Shown piece by piece: positions 1-8,250 of a stretch of 64,000 nt of DNA. Positions within the stretch are counted from its first letter, which is position 1. Each line of letters begins with the position of its first letter. Source of the DNA: Clostridiales bacterium (GTDB taxonomy: Bacteria > Bacillota > Clostridia > Oscillospirales > CAG-272); assembly GCA_012727435.1 (NCBI GenBank), contig JAAYHB010000015.1, positions 43,197-107,196 of the forward strand, in the 5' to 3' direction. The notes beneath the pieces were generated by a model that worked only from the letters and a program-made list of their open reading frames with translations, was not told the origin of the DNA and did not search any database. The translations under genes were made by a program, and so were the position numbers.

Positions 1-1223
1 TTGCCCGTCGGACCGAGCGCCGGCGTGATGTCGAGAGTCAGCCCCACGGTACCGGCGGCAGAGGTAGCTTCAAAAACGGCTTCCATTATACTGCAGTTTA
101 TCGAGTTCAGAATTGCAAGTGTCCCAACGATTATTAATATCAGCTGAAACCCGACGACCGCCACCGCACGCATAAAATTTTCGTTTGAAATTTTCCGTTT
201 GAAGAGCACAGCTTCTTTATTGCCGATTGAGACCGACCATATCGTATACAACAGCACGCCGACGGTTGCCACCTTGACGCCCCCGGCGGTCGACCCCGAA
301 GCCCCGCCTATGAACATTAAAAGAATCGAGAGAAGCTGCGAGCTGTCAGACAAGTATGCCTGATTTATAGTTGAAAATCCGGCGGTGCGCAGGGTTACCG
401 ACTGGAATAGCGCAGCGAGCATTTTTTTCCCTGCAGGCAGGCTCCCGATTGTATTGGTATTATTCCATTCAAACACAGCGAAAAGTAAAGTGCCGCCGAC
501 AATCAGCACGGCGGTTACAATCAGCACAAGTCTGGAGTATACCGGCAGGCGCCTTTTTTTGATTATCCTGTCGGCAATGTCGTCCCAGACGATAAAGCCT
601 ATCCCGCCGATTAAAATCAGCAGCATCAGCGTGACACAGACCACAGGGTCGCCCCCGAAGTCATCCATCATTAGGCCGCCGCCCATAAGGTCGAATCCGG
701 CGTTGCAGAAGGCCGATACAGAATGAAATATGCTCTTATATATCCCGTCCCAGAATCCGTAGCGCGGCACGAATCTTGTCGAGAGCAAAAGAGCTCCCGC
801 CAGTTCAAAGCATAAGGTGCCCACCGCGATTCTGCGCAGAATGTCGCTGAGCTTGTCATACCTGCCGAGGTTGAAGGACATCCCGAGCAGCATCCGCTCC
901 TTGGGGGTCACCGCCCGCCCGACCAGCATCGACAGCAGCACCGCCACCGTCATAAATCCCAGCCCGCCTATCTGAATCATGATGAGAATGACAATCTGCC
1001 CGAATATGCTCCAGTGCTCTGCCGTGTCAAGCGTGACAAGCCCGGTGACGCAGGTGGCGCTGACAGCTGTAAATGCCGCGTCAAGCGGGTTTGTAAAGCT
1101 GCCGTCACTCGACGATACCGGCAGCATAAGCAAAAGAGAACCGGCAAGGATCACCAAAAGAAAACCGGCGGCAATAATGCCGGTCCCGCCTCTCCCCTTT
1201 CCCTGCCGGATTTTGCTTTTCAT
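1..1223 (-). CDS. TrkH/KtrB-family potassium uptake protein (3' end outside window)
   Basis: Membrane channel subunit of a K+ uptake system of the TrkH/KtrB superfamily; the C terminus lies beyond the left edge, so about 407 codons are seen. Translating the minus strand from the ATG at 1223 gives a hydrophobic protein with the four pore-loop repeats of this superfamily: TCVTGL (about residue 57), FCNAGF (about 172), LRTAGF (about 278) and AAGTVGL (about 391), each with the glycine of the selectivity filter. Such channels work with a cytoplasmic RCK subunit (KtrA/TrkA), which would be expected beyond the window edge and is not visible. The start follows AGAAGGG about 14 bases upstream and a good sigma-A promoter at 1271-1299. 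Family assignment is firm; Trk versus Ktr is not decided. Confidence 0.9.
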   Translation of the reverse strand, partial: MKSKIRQGKGRGGTGIIAAGFLLVILAGSLLLMLPVSSSDGSFTNPLDAAFTAVSATCVTGLVTLDTAEHWSIFGQIVILIMIQIGGLGFMTVAVLLSMLVGRAVTPKERMLLGMSFNLGRYDKLSDILRRIAVGTLCFELAGALLLSTRFVPRYGFWDGIYKSIFHSVSAFCNAGFDLMGGGLMMDDFGGDPVVCVTLMLLILIGGIGFIVWDDIADRIIKKRRLPVYSRLVLIVTAVLIVGGTLLFAVFEWNNTNTIGSLPAGKKMLAALFQSVTLRTAGFSTINQAYLSDSSQLLSILLMFIGGASGSTAGGVKVATVGVLLYTIWSVSIGNKEAVLFKRKISNENFMRAVAVVGFQLILIIVGTLAILNSINCSIMEAVFEATSAAGTVGLTLDITPALGPTG

Positions 1224-1270
1224 TCAGAATACGCCTACCCTTCTGGCAGATTGTCCCTTCCGTTTTATAT

Positions 1271-1299
1271 ATAGTATACCTTCAACCCCGATTTGTCAA
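1271..1299 (-). promoter_or_regulatory. sigma-A type promoter of the K+ transporter gene
   Basis: On the minus strand TTGACA (1294-1299) lies 17 bases before TACTAT (1271-1276); the overlapping TATACT (1273-1278) gives a 15-base spacer. It points at the K+ transporter start at 1223. Confidence 0.7.
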
Positions 1300-1327
1300 G
1301 CCCCGATCTGGCAGGCGAAAAATTCGG

Positions 1328-3223
1328 CTATTGGTCGAATTGCGAGTTGTAGAGAGAACTGTAAAATCCGCCCGCGGCCATTAGCTGCTCATGATTTCCC
1401 TGCTCTATGACGTTGCCGTCCTTGACCACCAGTATCACATCGGCGTTTTGTATGGTTGAGAGCCGGTGGGCGATTATAAAGCAGGTTCTGCCCTTCATGA
1501 GCCCGCGCATCGCCTCCTGTATTTTGATTTCGGTGCGCGAGTCGACGTTTGAGGTCGCCTCGTCGAGTATCAGCATCGGCGCTTTGGGCAGCATCGCCCG
1601 TGCCATGGTAATAAGTTGCTTCTGGCCCTTTGAGATGTTTATCCCGTCGTCTGTAATCATTGTGTTGTAGCCGTCGGGAAGCGACTCGATAAAGGAATGG
1701 ATTTTGGCAGCCTTGGCTGCGGCAACAACCTCCTCCATCGTGGCGTCTTCCTTGGCATAGGTGATGTTCTCATATATCGTGCCGCCGAAAAGCCATGTAT
1801 CCTGCAGAACCATGGTATAGGCACGCCTCAGGCTCTTGCGCGTCAGGGTCCTTATCTCTTTATTGTCTATGAAAATCCTGCCCGAATCGACGTCATAAAA
1901 ACGCATGAGCAGGTTTATTATCGTGGTCTTGCCGGCACCGGTCGGCCCGACGATGGCTACCGTGCTCCCGGGCGGCACGTCGATCGACAAATCGTGAATT
2001 ATGGTTTTTCCGGGCAGATATCCGAATTTAACATGGTCAAGTTTAACATGCCCCCTGACATCGGTAAGTTCGGTGCTGCCCGAATAGCCGCGATTGCCCG
2101 GCTTCTCGGCACTAACCTCGTCTTCGGTCTTCTCGTCGATAATTCTGAAAACCCTCTCGGCGGCGGCCAGCGCCGACTGCAGGTCGCTCAGAATATTGGC
2201 AAACTCGTTTATCGGGCCGGCAAACTTGCGGGAATACTGCACAAATGCCGTTATGCCGCCGAGCGTCATGAAGAACACCGACCCCTCGGCTATCGCGCCG
2301 CTCTGTGAGAACATGAAGAATATGCCGCCGAAGATTATCACAAAGGCAATAGAGAGGTTGTTTATAAAGTTTACTCCCGGACCGATTATCGCGCCGTGGT
2401 ATTCGGCCTCATAATAGGCGTTGACCGCATCGGTGTTGCGCTCGTCAAACCGGCGGGTGATGACCTCCTCGCGGCCGTATGCCTTGATGACCCGCTGGCC
2501 CGAAAGCATCTCCTCGGCAAAGCCGTTCAGAATCCCCAGCTTTATCGAGCGCTTCTTGAACAGCGGCCTGATTTTTTTGCTCTTGTAACGCGTGAAGACA
2601 ATCGAAGCCGGAACTGTTATAGCAAATATCCCGACCAGCGTGGGGGAAATCGATACCATCATGATAAGCGAACCGGTCACAGTTATGATACTTACGCACA
2701 CCTGTATGAGGTCATGCGAGAGCGAGGCGTTGACGGTATCGACGTCATACGACATGTGACTGATAATATCGCCGGTTGCGTGAGTGTCGAAAAAGCTGAC
2801 CGGAAGGTCGACCAGTTTGTCGAATATCTGCCGCCGCATGGTGTAGATGATCTTCTGGCTCAGCCTAATCATCACGACGGCAAGCATATACGAAAGCACC
2901 GCCGACGCCGTGTAAAAGGCCAGCATCAGCCCGCAATAGTAAAAGACCCGATCAAGCTTTACCGGCTCGTCCCCGTAGCCTATGGCGTCAACCGCCAGTC
3001 CCGACAGCTTCGGGCCGACCAGCGCCAGAAGGTTTGAGGCAATCATGAGCCCCATGGCCAATATGACCAGCCATTTGTGCCTGAGCAAATATCGAGCCAG
3101 CCGGAGAAGCACCCGGGTCTTTGTCTTTTTGTCTATTTTCTCCTCGGGCTTGGGGCTGTTCAGCGAACGCGAACGTCCGAGCCCGCCGCCGCCTCCGCCC
3201 ACCATAAAGCCGGGGTTAGTCAA
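1328..3223 (-). CDS. ABC exporter half-transporter, catalytic-site subunit
   Basis: Membrane ABC exporter (fused transmembrane and ATPase domains), very likely one half of a heterodimer with the gene upstream (3216-4943). A six-helix exporter domain fills roughly residues 40-360 and the ATPase the rest: Walker A GPTGAGKTT, Q-loop MVLQDTWLF, Walker B MLILDEATS with the catalytic Glu, and H-loop IIAHRLST. Its signature motif is ISKGQ instead of LSGGQ. The partner has the reverse pattern, which is the hallmark of asymmetric heterodimeric exporters (BmrCD/TM287-288 type). Start: a TTG at 3223 overlapping the partner's stop and preceded by GGGGGG at 8 bases; GTG 3232 and ATG 3205 are alternatives. 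The N terminus has a run of glycines. Substrate unknown; the adjacent marR suggests drug or toxic-compound export (inference). Confidence 0.9.
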   Translation of the reverse strand: MTNPGFMVGGGGGGLGRSRSLNSPKPEEKIDKKTKTRVLLRLARYLLRHKWLVILAMGLMIASNLLALVGPKLSGLAVDAIGYGDEPVKLDRVFYYCGLMLAFYTASAVLSYMLAVVMIRLSQKIIYTMRRQIFDKLVDLPVSFFDTHATGDIISHMSYDVDTVNASLSHDLIQVCVSIITVTGSLIMMVSISPTLVGIFAITVPASIVFTRYKSKKIRPLFKKRSIKLGILNGFAEEMLSGQRVIKAYGREEVITRRFDERNTDAVNAYYEAEYHGAIIGPGVNFINNLSIAFVIIFGGIFFMFSQSGAIAEGSVFFMTLGGITAFVQYSRKFAGPINEFANILSDLQSALAAAERVFRIIDEKTEDEVSAEKPGNRGYSGSTELTDVRGHVKLDHVKFGYLPGKTIIHDLSIDVPPGSTVAIVGPTGAGKTTIINLLMRFYDVDSGRIFIDNKEIRTLTRKSLRRAYTMVLQDTWLFGGTIYENITYAKEDATMEEVVAAAKAAKIHSFIESLPDGYNTMITDDGINISKGQKQLITMARAMLPKAPMLILDEATSNVDSRTEIKIQEAMRGLMKGRTCFIIAHRLSTIQNADVILVVKDGNVIEQGNHEQLMAAGGFYSSLYNSQFDQ

Positions 3224-4943
3224 TGAAAGCACCCCCCATCTGTGAATTGCTGATTTCGCGGTAGACCTCGCATTCGCGCAGCAGTTCCTCATGCCTGCCC
3301 GCGCCGATAATCCTTCCTTCGTCAAGCACTATTATCATGTCGGCGTTCATCACCGAGCTGACGCGCTGCGCGACGATTATCGTGGTCATCCCGCCGCCGG
3401 CCTGAGCTATGGCGCGGCGGAGCTTTGCGTCGGTTTTATAGTCAAGCGCAGATGACGAGTCGTCAAGCAAAAGGATTTTCGGGTTACCGGCAAGCGCGCG
3501 GGTGATAAGCAGCCGCTGCCGCTGCCCGCCGCTGAGATTGGTGCCCTTTTGGGTCAGCATATGCTGCCAGCCGTCCTCAAAGGAATTAATAAATTCGGCG
3601 GCCTGCGCGATTTCGGCGGCCCTCTCCATATCACAGCGTGAAATATCCCGTCCGAACTTCACGTTTTCCTCTATCGTGTCGGCATAGAGAAAGTCACTCT
3701 GCATGGCAACACCGAACATGCTGTGAAGTTCGTGCTGCGGGATTGTCCTCACATCCCGCCCGTCGATAAGGATTCTGCCCGAGTCTACGTCATAAAACCG
3801 CATGAGCAGGCGCAGGATTGTCGATTTCCCGCTACCGGTCGCGCCGATGATCCCGAGCGTGCCGCCGCGCTTCACCGAAAAACTGATGTCGGCAAGGTCG
3901 TATTTCTTTTTGTTGTAGGAAAAGTAAACCTTATCGAATACTATGTATCCTTCGGGCCGGGGCCGGCGCGGGATAGCTGTTAGCGGCAGCACCGGCAGAT
4001 CCTCGCCGGTATTCAGCACCTCAGCAATTCTTTTGGCCGATGCGCTGCTGCGGGTATACATGACAAACATCCGCGTGATTCCGAGCATCGCCTGCGAAAT
4101 CATGGTAAAATACTGCGTGAAGGCGATGATTTTACCGGTCTGCGTCTGCCCGCGGTCGACAAGCAGCGCTCCGACCGAAATTACTGCTACAATACCAAGA
4201 TTCATTATTAAGGTCATGAGCGGGTTTGAGGCAGCCATGGTTATACCGGCCTTCTGCTCGACCTGCATCAGCGCCACATTTGCCTTGTCAAAGCGCCGCC
4301 GCTCGTAGTCGGATTTTGAGAGAGCCTTAATGACCCTGATTCCCTGCGCGTCCTCGCGGACCACCCGCGTCATGTTGTCGACAGACTTCTGCACCTCGGT
4401 ATATAGCGGTATGCCTCGCCTGGAAATAAAAAAGACCGACAGAGTTATCAGCGGCAGTATCGAGAACATGATAAGCGACAGACGCCAGTCGATTATCAAT
4501 GTGATAACAAGCCCGCCGAAAAGCAGAATAGGCGCGCGTACCCCTATGCGCTGTATACTGTTTAAGAAGCTGTGGAAATGGTAGGTATCGCTTGTAAGCC
4601 TTGACTCAAGGCTGGGTATTGTGAATTTATCGACCTGCGCGCCAGAGAGCTGCATGGTCTTGGCAAACAAATCATGCCTGACAAGCCTGCTGGTATCGCG
4701 CGCCACTTTTGATGCCATTCGGTTGGCCGTGACGTTCATTGTCACGGCGGCGAGCGCGCAGGCAATCATCAAAACGCCCCCGATAATGATCTTTCCGACA
4801 CTTCTCTGAGGTACAATTTCATCAATTATGTAGCTTAAAATATAGGGTATAAAAAGCTCGACGAGGGTTCCCAGAACCTTAATGGTAAAACCCCACGCCA
4901 TGCGCTTGTAAAAGGGTTTGAGATATCGTAGTAAGTACTTCAT
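3216..4943 (-). CDS. ABC exporter half-transporter, degenerate-site subunit
   Basis: First gene of the exporter pair; 575 residues with six transmembrane helices (about 1-310) and a C-terminal ATPase. Motifs are Walker A GATGSGKST, Q-loop region VAMQSDFLY, a perfect LSGGQRQR signature, Walker B ILLLDDSSS with Asp where the catalytic Glu normally sits, and a switch region IIVAQRVSS with Gln replacing His. The degenerate Walker B and switch here, together with the poor signature in the partner, would make one degenerate and one active ATP site in the heterodimer, as known for BmrCD-type exporters. The start ATG has TGAGGATATA directly upstream. The gene lies 128 bases after marR in the same direction and overlaps the partner by a few bases, so the three probably form one unit. 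Confidence 0.92.
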   Translation of the reverse strand: MKYLLRYLKPFYKRMAWGFTIKVLGTLVELFIPYILSYIIDEIVPQRSVGKIIIGGVLMIACALAAVTMNVTANRMASKVARDTSRLVRHDLFAKTMQLSGAQVDKFTIPSLESRLTSDTYHFHSFLNSIQRIGVRAPILLFGGLVITLIIDWRLSLIMFSILPLITLSVFFISRRGIPLYTEVQKSVDNMTRVVREDAQGIRVIKALSKSDYERRRFDKANVALMQVEQKAGITMAASNPLMTLIMNLGIVAVISVGALLVDRGQTQTGKIIAFTQYFTMISQAMLGITRMFVMYTRSSASAKRIAEVLNTGEDLPVLPLTAIPRRPRPEGYIVFDKVYFSYNKKKYDLADISFSVKRGGTLGIIGATGSGKSTILRLLMRFYDVDSGRILIDGRDVRTIPQHELHSMFGVAMQSDFLYADTIEENVKFGRDISRCDMERAAEIAQAAEFINSFEDGWQHMLTQKGTNLSGGQRQRLLITRALAGNPKILLLDDSSSALDYKTDAKLRRAIAQAGGGMTTIIVAQRVSSVMNADMIIVLDEGRIIGAGRHEELLRECEVYREISNSQMGGAFID

Positions 4944-5071
4944 TATATCCTCATGCCGCGGCTTGCGGATTTTTCTTTCTTGGGGTCGGGGCCGACTGAG
5001 GTCCCGCCGGTTACATGTCAGCTCCTGCGCTACAGGTTTCCGAAATGCCGGGGTTCAAGCCGGCAGCAATT

Positions 5072-5527
5072 TCAGTGGTCGAGCGGTGAGTTTTCCTCAA
5101 ATTCCTTGTTGACCGCGTCGGTCGCCCGCCGGGCAATTCTGTCGAGCATGGCGTTGAACTGCTCCATTTCCTCGTCACTGAAACCCTCGGTGAGGTATTC
5201 GTTCCAGTCTCGTATCAAGGCGGTCAACTCCGGCAGCACGTCATAGGCCTTTTGGGTGGGATAGACAAGCTGCTCCCGCCGGTCCTTTTCATTCTGCCTG
5301 CGCTCGACAAACCCTTTTTGCTCAAGCTGTGCCAGATGGCGGGTCACGTTGCTTTTATTGATGTAAATATGCCGGGCTATCTGCTCCTGCGACATTCCCG
5401 GATGCCGGCAGAGGGCCAGGATATAGCTGAGGTGGACGCCGCCAAGACCGGTGTCCTTAAGCTTTTCAGCACGGTACATCATGGCACAGCGGCTTATGAT
5501 GCTTATTTTTCTCATAAAAGACGGCAT
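5072..5527 (-). CDS. MarR-family transcriptional regulator
   Basis: DNA-binding repressor of 151 residues with a winged helix of the MarR type: helix-turn-helix around residues 45-80 (GMSQEQIARHIYINKSNVTR) and the wing with the DRR motif (NEKDRREQLVYP). MarR proteins act as dimers and often release DNA when they bind a small molecule. It is the first gene before the two exporter halves, so it probably controls them and itself. The start ATG has AAGGAGA at a suitable distance. The promoter at 5582-5609 carries a perfect 14-base palindrome (5566-5579) immediately after the -10, a good autoregulatory operator candidate. The ligand cannot be told from sequence. Confidence 0.9.
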   Translation of the reverse strand: MPSFMRKISIISRCAMMYRAEKLKDTGLGGVHLSYILALCRHPGMSQEQIARHIYINKSNVTRHLAQLEQKGFVERRQNEKDRREQLVYPTQKAYDVLPELTALIRDWNEYLTEGFSDEEMEQFNAMLDRIARRATDAVNKEFEENSPLDH

Positions 5528-5565
5528 GGAGAAATCTCCTTTTCCACTTTATATACAATAAAAAA

Positions 5566-5579
5566 GTTGCGTCCGCAAC
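5566..5579. promoter_or_regulatory. Palindromic operator candidate for MarR
   Basis: GTTGCG-TC-CGCAAC, a perfect 6+6 inverted repeat just downstream of the marR -10 box, over the expected transcription start. Position and symmetry fit autorepression by MarR; binding is inferred. Confidence 0.55.
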
Positions 5580-5581
5580 AT

Positions 5582-5609
5582 ATTATATCACACATCACGC
5601 CATTGTCAA
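5582..5609 (-). promoter_or_regulatory. marR-exporter promoter
   Basis: Minus-strand TTGACA (5604-5609), 16-base spacer, TATAAT (5582-5587): consensus sigma-A boxes upstream of marR. Confidence 0.8.
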
Positions 5610-5760
5610 TAGTTTGTCATTTAATAAAATGCACCACACAGAAAAAACAGCGCCGCCTGCCGCCGGCCTGTCCGGCAGCTTTGTGCGGCGCCATTTCTGC
5701 AAAGTTCGTTTTAGTCTGTTTTGCCGGCAATTGAGCCTTGGCAAATTCCCGGCAGGGCGC

Positions 5761-5997
5761 TCAGCATGTGGCGCTGTTCATCCCCGACTCGCGCCCGACT
5801 ACCTCGGCTATAATTTCCTTGTCTATTTCTGTAAAGTCATCATTTATCGACATGCTTCCCTGCGCGTTTTTTAAGGTTCCTGCCTGCTTGGCCCGTCTTG
5901 TGCCGTTACTTGATCTGCCGGCCGCATAGCCAATGGCTCCGGCGGCTGCAAGCCCCGCCGCAACCGCACCTATGGTTAACAAAAAATTGTTTTTCAT
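5761..5997 (-). CDS. Small membrane-anchored protein of unknown function
   Basis: 78 residues. The first 30 form one hydrophobic Ala/Gly-rich segment (LLTIGAVAAGLAAAGAIGYA) followed by a basic patch (RRAKQ), then a polar, acidic tail with DDFTEIDKEIIAEVVG. No lipobox or clear cleavage site, so a single membrane anchor with the tail in the cytoplasm is likely. The general look recalls YtxH-like small membrane proteins, but I do not recognise a family. The start ATG has GGAAGG 7 bases upstream, supporting translation. It sits between marR and the small regulator at 6087-6482, all on the same strand. Confidence 0.65.
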   Translation of the reverse strand: MKNNFLLTIGAVAAGLAAAGAIGYAAGRSSNGTRRAKQAGTLKNAQGSMSINDDFTEIDKEIIAEVVGRESGMNSATC

Positions 5998-6086
5998 TTT
6001 GCTTCCTTCCTGCTTTTTCTGTTCTTACGGATATTTCAAGTAGCCGATGAGCATAAAAGCCCCGCATATAATATCTTGTCGCAATA

Positions 6087-6482
6087 TCACAAATCGTATT
6101 CTTTTTTTGAAAAACTCCGATACTTTATCGCCGCGTATTCGAGTGCCCTGCGCTTTAGCCTGTATGCACTGCGCCGCGAGATTTTCAGCAGCTCGGCGCA
6201 CCTCTCGACAGTCTCGCACCTGATGTAATGGTAATAGAGAAACAATTTTCGGTCGTCCGGTGGCAGCGAGGTCACAAATCTTTTGATTTCAAACATTTTC
6301 GCCTTAATATATGCCTCGTCGTCCTCGCCTATTGCTCCGCCTCCGACGTCCCGGTTGTCACGCCCCATGAAGTATTCTTTTTCGTACCTGTTTATTTCTA
6401 TCATTTTGAGTCCGAAGCGGTAGTTATCAAGATACTCGGCCATCTCAGCCACAGCGCTTGATCTGTCATCGGTATAGTTCAT
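6087..6482 (-). CDS. Small sigma-region-4-like DNA-binding protein
   Basis: 131 residues. The C-terminal part (about 75-125) reads as a sigma-70 region-4-like helix-turn-helix: LPPDDRKLFLYYHYIRCETV followed by ELLKISRRSAYRLKRRALEY. The N-terminal half is helical and charged and has no region 2, so this is not a full sigma factor. Proteins of this build are often called ArpU- or RinA-like regulators, usually in phage or mobile contexts, but no phage genes are nearby. A consensus promoter (6662-6690) lies 180 bases upstream, leaving a leader that also contains a 23-codon reading frame with a good ribosome site overlapping this start. Function unknown. Confidence 0.7.
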   Translation of the reverse strand: MNYTDDRSSAVAEMAEYLDNYRFGLKMIEINRYEKEYFMGRDNRDVGGGAIGEDDEAYIKAKMFEIKRFVTSLPPDDRKLFLYYHYIRCETVERCAELLKISRRSAYRLKRRALEYAAIKYRSFSKKEYDL

Positions 6483-6537
6483 TTTTCGCCCGCTTTCCTT
6501 TCCTCCGGCAGAAAAATCCTGCTCGGCAACAAGTCAT
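6466..6537 (-). CDS. Possible 23-residue upstream leader peptide
   Basis: A short frame ATG..TGA with a strong ribosome site (AAGGAAGG, 6 bases before ATG) whose stop lies inside the start of the 131-residue regulator. It is Cys- and Arg/Lys-rich. Overlap suggests translational coupling. Only the ribosome site and position support it; it may be fortuitous. Confidence 0.3.
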   Translation of the reverse strand: MTCCRAGFFCRRKGKRAKNELYR

Positions 6538-6661
6538 CAAAATCCTTCCTTAGCGTGCCCTAAATCGATCCTTCCATCAGATTCCGAATACAGTCGGTTC
6601 CCCCGTAAGTTATTTTGCAATTCTGACAAGAAAACCGCGAACATTTGTTCTGGCTTGTATA

Positions 6662-6690
6662 ATTATACTATATTTCCTAAATTGTGTCAA
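6662..6690 (-). promoter_or_regulatory. Promoter of the small regulator gene
   Basis: Perfect minus-strand TTGACA (6685-6690), 17-base spacer, TATAAT (6662-6667). It gives an unusually long leader of about 175 bases before the start at 6482. Confidence 0.85.
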
Positions 6691-6739
6691 CAGTTTTTCG
6701 ACATTATTATGGAATTTTTTACCGTGATGCGTCAAAATA

Positions 6740-6773
6740 CAGCCCTCAGACGGGGACTTCCGTCTGAGGGCTG
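6740..6773 (-). terminator. Terminator of the rnf operon
   Basis: Perfect 14-bp stem (CAGCCCTCAGACGG and its complement) with a 6-base loop, 31 bases after the rnfB stop, followed on the minus strand by TATTTTG. Confidence 0.8.
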
Positions 6774-6804
6774 AAATAATTCCAAAAAGTGCTTATGTAA
6801 ACTC

Positions 6805-7650
6805 TTACTTCGCTTTCTCTTCGGGCATCTCGCGGTTTATGACCAGCCGGCCGCCTTCAATTCTGGCAGACCAGATTGTGTGCTGCGGGCATTTCTCAAC
6901 ACATATGTTGCAGCCGGTACACTTATCATAATTAATTTTGGCAAGGAAGTTTGAAACTTCAATTGCCTTTGTGGGGCAGTTGCGCTCGCATATTTTGCAG
7001 CCGATGCAGCCCACCCGGCACTGAGTTCGGGTCACCGCGCCCTTTTCCTGTGACTTGCAGGCTACCCACTGAGTCGCGCCGTAGGGTATCATCTCGATAA
7101 GCCCGCGCGGGCAGGAATTCACGCAGGCGCCGCAGCCGCGGCATTTTCTGCTGTCAACAACAGCCACGCCGTCGACTACTTCAATGGCGTCGTACGGGCA
7201 GGCAGCCACGCAGGTCCCCAGTCCGATACAGCCGTAGGAGCAGAGCTTGTCGCCCCCGCCGAGCAGTGCGGCGGCGCAGTCGGCGACACCTTTATATACA
7301 TACTTCTTTGTTGCCAGATTGCCGGTGCCCGAGCACATCACCTGTGCTCTTTTCCTCACGGTCCGCTCAACCTCGACCCCCATTACTTTGCCGATGGCTT
7401 CGGCAACCTCATTGCCGCCGACACTGCAGGCGTTCGGGCTTGCCTCGCCCTTTGCAATGGCCTCGGCAAGCTGGGCGCAGCCCGAGTATCCGCAGCCGCC
7501 GCAGTTTGCGCCCGGTAAAAGCTCGGCTATCGCGGTTATCCGCTCGTCGGTTTTGACCGCAAATACTTTTGCGGCAATGGCAAGCAGGACACCGAAAACC
7601 AGCCCCAGTCCGCCAAGCACCGCTACGGGAATAAGTATAATATCCTTCAT
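6805..7650 (-). CDS. rnfB: Rnf complex electron transport subunit B (iron-sulfur)
   Basis: Last gene of the rnf operon, 281 residues. RnfB is the iron-sulfur subunit that accepts electrons from reduced ferredoxin in the membrane Rnf complex, which couples ferredoxin:NAD+ oxidoreduction to Na+ or H+ transport. One N-terminal membrane helix (about 1-30) is followed by the Fe-S domain motif NCGGCGYSGC (about residue 50) and several 2[4Fe-4S] ferredoxin motifs, including CIGLGTCVAACPYDA, CRGCGACVNSCP, CIGCKICERNCP and CTGCNICVEKCP. The ATG at 7650 has AAGGGGGAC before it. It begins 12 bases after rnfA ends. The extra ferredoxin clusters are normal for clostridial RnfB. Confidence 0.95.
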   Translation of the reverse strand: MKDIILIPVAVLGGLGLVFGVLLAIAAKVFAVKTDERITAIAELLPGANCGGCGYSGCAQLAEAIAKGEASPNACSVGGNEVAEAIGKVMGVEVERTVRKRAQVMCSGTGNLATKKYVYKGVADCAAALLGGGDKLCSYGCIGLGTCVAACPYDAIEVVDGVAVVDSRKCRGCGACVNSCPRGLIEMIPYGATQWVACKSQEKGAVTRTQCRVGCIGCKICERNCPTKAIEVSNFLAKINYDKCTGCNICVEKCPQHTIWSARIEGGRLVINREMPEEKAK

Positions 7651-7662
7651 CTCAAGTCCCCC

Positions 7663-8250
7663 TTATGTGAAGCTGATTCCCGAGAATCCCGCAAAGGCCA
7701 TTGCCAGAAGACCGGCGGCAATGAGGGTAATCGGAAATCCGCGGAAGGCGCGCGGCATCTCTGCCTCGACCAGCCTTGCGCGCAGACCCGCAAAAATCAC
7801 GATTGCAAGCGTAAATCCGGTCGCCGCAGCAAAGCCGAAGCAGACCGAGGTTATAAAATTATATCGGTTCTGGATATTGAGCAGCGCTGTGCCGAGAACC
7901 GCGCAGTTTGTGGTGATGAGCGGCAGGTAAATGCCCATAGCACTGTAGAGCGCCGGCACGAACCTGCGCAGGAACATTTCGATGAACTGCACCAGCGCGG
8001 CGATTACCAGAATGAAGGCCACCGTCCGCAGGTATTCAAGCCCCAGCGGCTCGAGCAGCAGGTAATAAACCGCCCAGGTCGTGCCGCTTGCAATTGTTAT
8101 GACGAATATAACCGCCATTCCCATGCCGAGCGCGGTGGCCGGCTTTTCGGATACGCCGAGGAAGGGGCAGATACCGAGGAACTTTGAGAAAATGAAGTTC
8201 TCGACTAGTATCACGCCGAACATTATGAGTAATACATCGGTAAAGCTCAT
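7663..8250 (-). CDS. rnfA: Rnf complex membrane subunit A
   Basis: 195-residue integral membrane protein with six predicted helices, of the RnfA/NqrE family. RnfA and RnfE are inverted-topology homologues that together hold an intramembrane iron-sulfur centre; the conserved cysteines are in FLGICPFLGVS (about residue 25-35) and TTNCAVLGTA (about 110). The start ATG overlaps the rnfE stop (ATGA) and has GGAGG 7 bases upstream, so translation is coupled. Length and motifs are typical; no oddity seen. Confidence 0.95.
   Translation of the reverse strand: MSFTDVLLIMFGVILVENFIFSKFLGICPFLGVSEKPATALGMGMAVIFVITIASGTTWAVYYLLLEPLGLEYLRTVAFILVIAALVQFIEMFLRRFVPALYSAMGIYLPLITTNCAVLGTALLNIQNRYNFITSVCFGFAAATGFTLAIVIFAGLRARLVEAEMPRAFRGFPITLIAAGLLAMAFAGFSGISFT

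Larger units (their letters stand above)
6483..6804. other. Intergenic region between the rnf operon end and the small regulator
   Basis: Contains a perfect terminator hairpin for the rnf operon (6740-6773), the consensus promoter of the downstream small regulator (6662-6690) and a possible 23-codon leader frame (6466-6537). No other gene, RNA or repeat seen. Confidence 0.6.
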
